Shown here: positions 13,364 to 15,635 of the stretch, one piece after another
Layout of the letters: every line of letters begins with the position of its first letter
Position numbering within the stretch: the first letter of the stretch is position 1
Assembly (NCBI GenBank): GCA_023423795.1
Contig: JAFAEX010000307.1
Location: 1-15,635, forward strand
Source of the DNA: Chloroflexota bacterium
Lineage (GTDB): Bacteria; Chloroflexota; Chloroflexia; Thermomicrobiales; UBA6265
Length of the DNA: 15,635 bases
Direction: 5' to 3'
The notes under the pieces: model-generated
Database searches by the model: none
Told to the model about the DNA's origin: nothing
Seen by the model: the letters and a program-made list of their open reading frames with translations, nothing else
Program-made: the position numbers and the translations under genes

Positions 13364-14514
13364 CCGAACGCGACGTGGCGGAGGAGCCGATCCGGGCGCT
13401 GGTCATCGACGACGACCCGGACATCAACCGGCTGCTCCGGGTCCGATTGCGCGCCCGTGGCTACGAGGTCGAGTCGGCGGCGAACGGCGCGCAGGGGCTC
13501 GACGCCATCGAGCGGTTCCGGCCTGACCTGCTCATCTGCGACATCTCGATGCCGGTGATGGGCGGCCTCGACGTGCTCGACCGGGTCCGCGCCGACGGCC
13601 GCGACGTCGCCGTCGTGATGGCCACCGCGTTCGGTTCCGAAAAGGTCGCCATCGAGGCGCTGCGCCGCGGCGCGGACGATTACCTGCGCAAGCCGCTCGA
13701 ACCGGTCGAGTTCCAGGCGGTGCTCGACCGCACGGTTCGCCGCCTCCTGCTTGCGCGCGAAAACCGCCGGCTGCAGGCCCAACTCGACGAGAAGCGGCGC
13801 CAACTCGAATCGGAACTCGCCCGCGCCGCCGAGGTGCAGGCGCGGTTGCTGCCGGCCACCTCGCCGATCGTCCCCGGCTGGGACATCGCCGCCGCCTGCC
13901 TGCCCGCCCGCGACGTCGGCGGCGACTTCTTCGACTGGCAAGTGGACGGCGCGGAAACGCTGACCCTGACGCTCGGCGACGTGATGGGCAAGGGCATGCC
14001 GGCGGCCTTGCTCATGGCCACCGCCCGCGCCGCTTTGCGCGCGGCCCCGGCCGAGGGCGCGGTCGGGCGGCGGGTGGAGCGGGTCGAGCAGGCGCTCGCC
14101 TCCGATTTCGAGGCGTCCGGCGCGTTCATGACCCTGTTCCACACCCGGATCGACCTGGCGACTGGAGAAGCCGCCGTCGTCGATGCCGGCCACGGACTTG
14201 CGCTTGTCCACCGCGCCTCCGGCGCGGCGGAGCCGGTTCGCGCCCCGAAGGGGTTGCCGCTGGGCGTGATCCCGGGCGCGCGGTTCGCCGAGGGCGCCAT
14301 CGCGTTGAAGCCGGGCGACGCGCTCGTCGTCTACAGCGACGGCCTGCCCGACGCCCGCCCCGACCTCGACCTCGACGCGCAGGCCCTCGCGCCGCTCCTC
14401 GGCGGTTCCGCCCAGGCGACGATCGACCGCCTGATCGCGTTCGCGGACACCGGCGCCGACCGCCCGGACGACCTGACGGCGATCGTGGTTCGCCGGGATT
14501 CCGCGGCGTCCTGA
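13360..14514 (+). CDS. Response regulator with SpoIIE/RsbU-type PP2C phosphatase output domain
   Basis: A 384-residue protein. Residues 11-125 are a receiver domain: acidic D17-D19, phospho-acceptor D61 in LLICDISMP, T89 and K111 in LRKP. A charged coiled coil (about 128-160) joins it to a PPM-type serine/threonine phosphatase domain (165-380). Metal-binding motifs are intact: DVGGDFFDW (185-193), GDVMGKGMPAAL (206-217), DAGHGLALV (275-283), YSDGLPDA (325-332) and RPDDLTAIVV (368-377). Related proteins dephosphorylate STAS-type anti-anti-sigma factors in partner-switching pathways. That target is inferred, as no STAS or anti-sigma kinase gene is in the window. The ATG overlaps the kinase TGA, implying translational coupling, so the kinase is the likely phosphate donor. 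A GGAG lies about eight bases upstream. The frame extends upstream into the kinase gene but that part is not real. Confidence 0.92.
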   Translation: MTERDVAEEPIRALVIDDDPDINRLLRVRLRARGYEVESAANGAQGLDAIERFRPDLLICDISMPVMGGLDVLDRVRADGRDVAVVMATAFGSEKVAIEALRRGADDYLRKPLEPVEFQAVLDRTVRRLLLARENRRLQAQLDEKRRQLESELARAAEVQARLLPATSPIVPGWDIAAACLPARDVGGDFFDWQVDGAETLTLTLGDVMGKGMPAALLMATARAALRAAPAEGAVGRRVERVEQALASDFEASGAFMTLFHTRIDLATGEAAVVDAGHGLALVHRASGAAEPVRAPKGLPLGVIPGARFAEGAIALKPGDALVVYSDGLPDARPDLDLDAQALAPLLGGSAQATIDRLIAFADTGADRPDDLTAIVVRRDSAAS

Positions 14515-14657
14515 ATCGCCGCGACGGGCGGTGACACCTCGGCACGCGGTATGCTCATGCTGTTCCCTCGGCGGGCGCGTGGGGCGCGCGTGCCGGGGCT
14601 CGCCGGGGAGGGCGGGTACCACCGGGGAACGCGGCGCCAGCGCCGGAAGGGACAGGG

Positions 14658-15635
14658 ATGGGGGTCGGGGTGGGGACGGCGGGAAACGCCGCCGGGACCG
14701 GCTCGCGGCGAGCGCGGCCGAGTTACGTCGAGTCGCAGCAGGCGCAGCGCCGGATGGCCGTCCGCGTCTGGGTAGTGCGGCTGCTCATCGTGGCCAACCT
14801 GGCGTTCGGGCTGAACTATCTCCTCTGGCGCGGCGCGTCGTCGGTCAACTGGGCGTTCTGGCCGCTCGCGCTCGCGCTGCTTGCCGCCGAGGTCTTCTCG
14901 TTCGCCGACACGATGCTCTTCGGCGTGACCATGTGGAAGTGGCGCCGCCGAGGCGCGCCGCCGCCGGCCCGCGGCGACGAAACGGTGGACGTCTTCATCA
15001 CCTGCTACAACGAGCCGGTCGAACTGGTGCGCCATACCGTGCGCGCCGCCGTGGCGATCCGCCACCCGCACCGCACCTTCGTGCTGGACGACGGGGAATC
15101 CGCGGCGATGCGGCGGATGGCCTGGGAGGAGGGCGCGGGCTACATCGTCCGCTCCCACGAGTGGCGCGGGCGCGAGCGCCACGCCAAGGCCGGCAACCTC
15201 AACAACGCCCTGTTCCGCACCGACGGCGAGTTCATCCTCATCCAGGACGCCGACCAGATTCCCCACCCGGACATCCTCGACGAGACGCTCGGGTACTTCC
15301 GCGACCCCACGGTCGCCTTCGTGCAGACCCCGCAGTGGTTCCGCAACGTGCCGCCCGGCGACCCCTTCGGCAGCCAGGCGCCGCTCTTCTACGGCCCCAT
15401 CCAGGAAGGCAAGGACGGCTGGAACGCCGCCTTTTTCTGCGGCTCAAACGCCGTGCTGCGCCGCGAGGCTTTGTTCCAGGCCGGGATGGTCAACTACGCG
15501 CGCGACCGCGACCTGCACGTCCGGCGGCTGCTGCGCCGGGCCGACCAGCGGCTGCGCATCGCCGAGCGGGCGCTGCGGCGTCCGGCGCTGGAACCGGAGC
15601 GGCGGGCGGTGGCCGCCCTGCGCGCTGCCGTGCGC
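14658..15635 (+). CDS. Cellulose-synthase-like GT2 glycosyltransferase, partial at the right edge
   Basis: The first 326 residues of a membrane glycosyltransferase; the gene continues past the window. Two transmembrane segments are visible (about 36-57 and 64-92). The GT-A catalytic domain then starts at DVFITCYNEP (111-120). Motifs: VLDDGES (142-148; the UDP-binding Asp), HAKAGNLNNAL (175-185), ILIQDADQIPHPDIL (193-207; D197-x-D199 metal site), QTPQWFRN (223-230) and FFCGSNAVLRREAL (259-272). These are typical of BcsA-like processive synthases that make and export polysaccharide; the acceptor-site TED and QxxRW motifs would lie beyond the edge. From about 281 an Arg-rich helical stretch interrupts the usual layout. 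The ATG has GGAAGGG about five to six bases upstream. The polymer made is unknown. It follows the signalling operon by 143 bases, perhaps with its own promoter. Confidence 0.88.
   Translation, partial: MGVGVGTAGNAAGTGSRRARPSYVESQQAQRRMAVRVWVVRLLIVANLAFGLNYLLWRGASSVNWAFWPLALALLAAEVFSFADTMLFGVTMWKWRRRGAPPPARGDETVDVFITCYNEPVELVRHTVRAAVAIRHPHRTFVLDDGESAAMRRMAWEEGAGYIVRSHEWRGRERHAKAGNLNNALFRTDGEFILIQDADQIPHPDILDETLGYFRDPTVAFVQTPQWFRNVPPGDPFGSQAPLFYGPIQEGKDGWNAAFFCGSNAVLRREALFQAGMVNYARDRDLHVRRLLRRADQRLRIAERALRRPALEPERRAVAALRAAVR

Noticed and set aside
14531..14555. Sigma70 promoter for the GT2 gene (GTGACA and TATGCT)
   Set aside because: The two hexamers match well but are only 13 bases apart, too short for a normal promoter. 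TATGCT alone is too weak to report.

Overview
The window is high-GC bacterial chromosomal DNA with short intergenic gaps and ten recognisable protein genes, the last cut by the right edge. No rRNA, tRNA, CRISPR array, insertion sequence or phage gene is visible. Three small or medium secreted proteins carry twin-arginine (Tat) signals of the form S-R-R near the N terminus, followed by Cys-rich or Lys-rich segments. Together with the base composition and protein style this suggests a Chloroflexota bacterium, most likely of the Thermomicrobia/Thermomicrobiales type. That assignment is inference; no marker gene is present to prove it.

Layout, left to right. (1) 23-2452, minus strand: a Tat-exported protein with 22 cysteines, preceded by a GH15-family glycoside hydrolase (trehalase/glucoamylase type). 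(2) 2611-4463, plus strand: a Tat-exported glutaminyl-peptide cyclotransferase of the beta-propeller type with an added Cys-rich module, then a Tat-exported protein with a lysine/glycine linker and a probable beta-barrel domain. A strong hairpin follows at 4492-4523. (3) 4809-7808: a divergent pair made of an AlkZ/YcaQ-type winged-helix DNA glycosylase (minus) and a fusion of an HNH nuclease domain to a RecQ-type helicase (plus). A 36-base inverted repeat lies between them. (4) 7809-8026: a convergent gap with two near-identical 21-base direct repeats placed symmetrically around a palindrome. (5) 8027-8659, minus: a GNAT acetyltransferase with a recognisable promoter. (6) 8909-14514, plus: a two-gene signalling operon. 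It encodes a 1484-residue soluble hybrid histidine kinase (GAF-PAS-PAS-GAF-PAS-PAS-PAS-HisKA-HATPase-REC-REC) overlapping by 4 bases a response regulator with a SpoIIE/RsbU-type PP2C phosphatase output domain. (7) 14658-15635, plus: the first 326 codons of a membrane-anchored, cellulose-synthase-like GT2 glycosyltransferase.

How the genes may work together. The kinase and phosphatase-regulator should form one phosphorelay whose output is dephosphorylation of a protein, by analogy an anti-anti-sigma factor; no STAS or anti-sigma gene is in view. The glycosylase and HNH-RecQ pair looks like a DNA-lesion processing unit (bulky or crosslinked alkyl adducts), possibly co-regulated from the shared 223-base gap. 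This pair, with its inverted repeat, is the best candidate for something not yet described. The secreted Tat proteins and the GT2 enzyme concern the cell surface.
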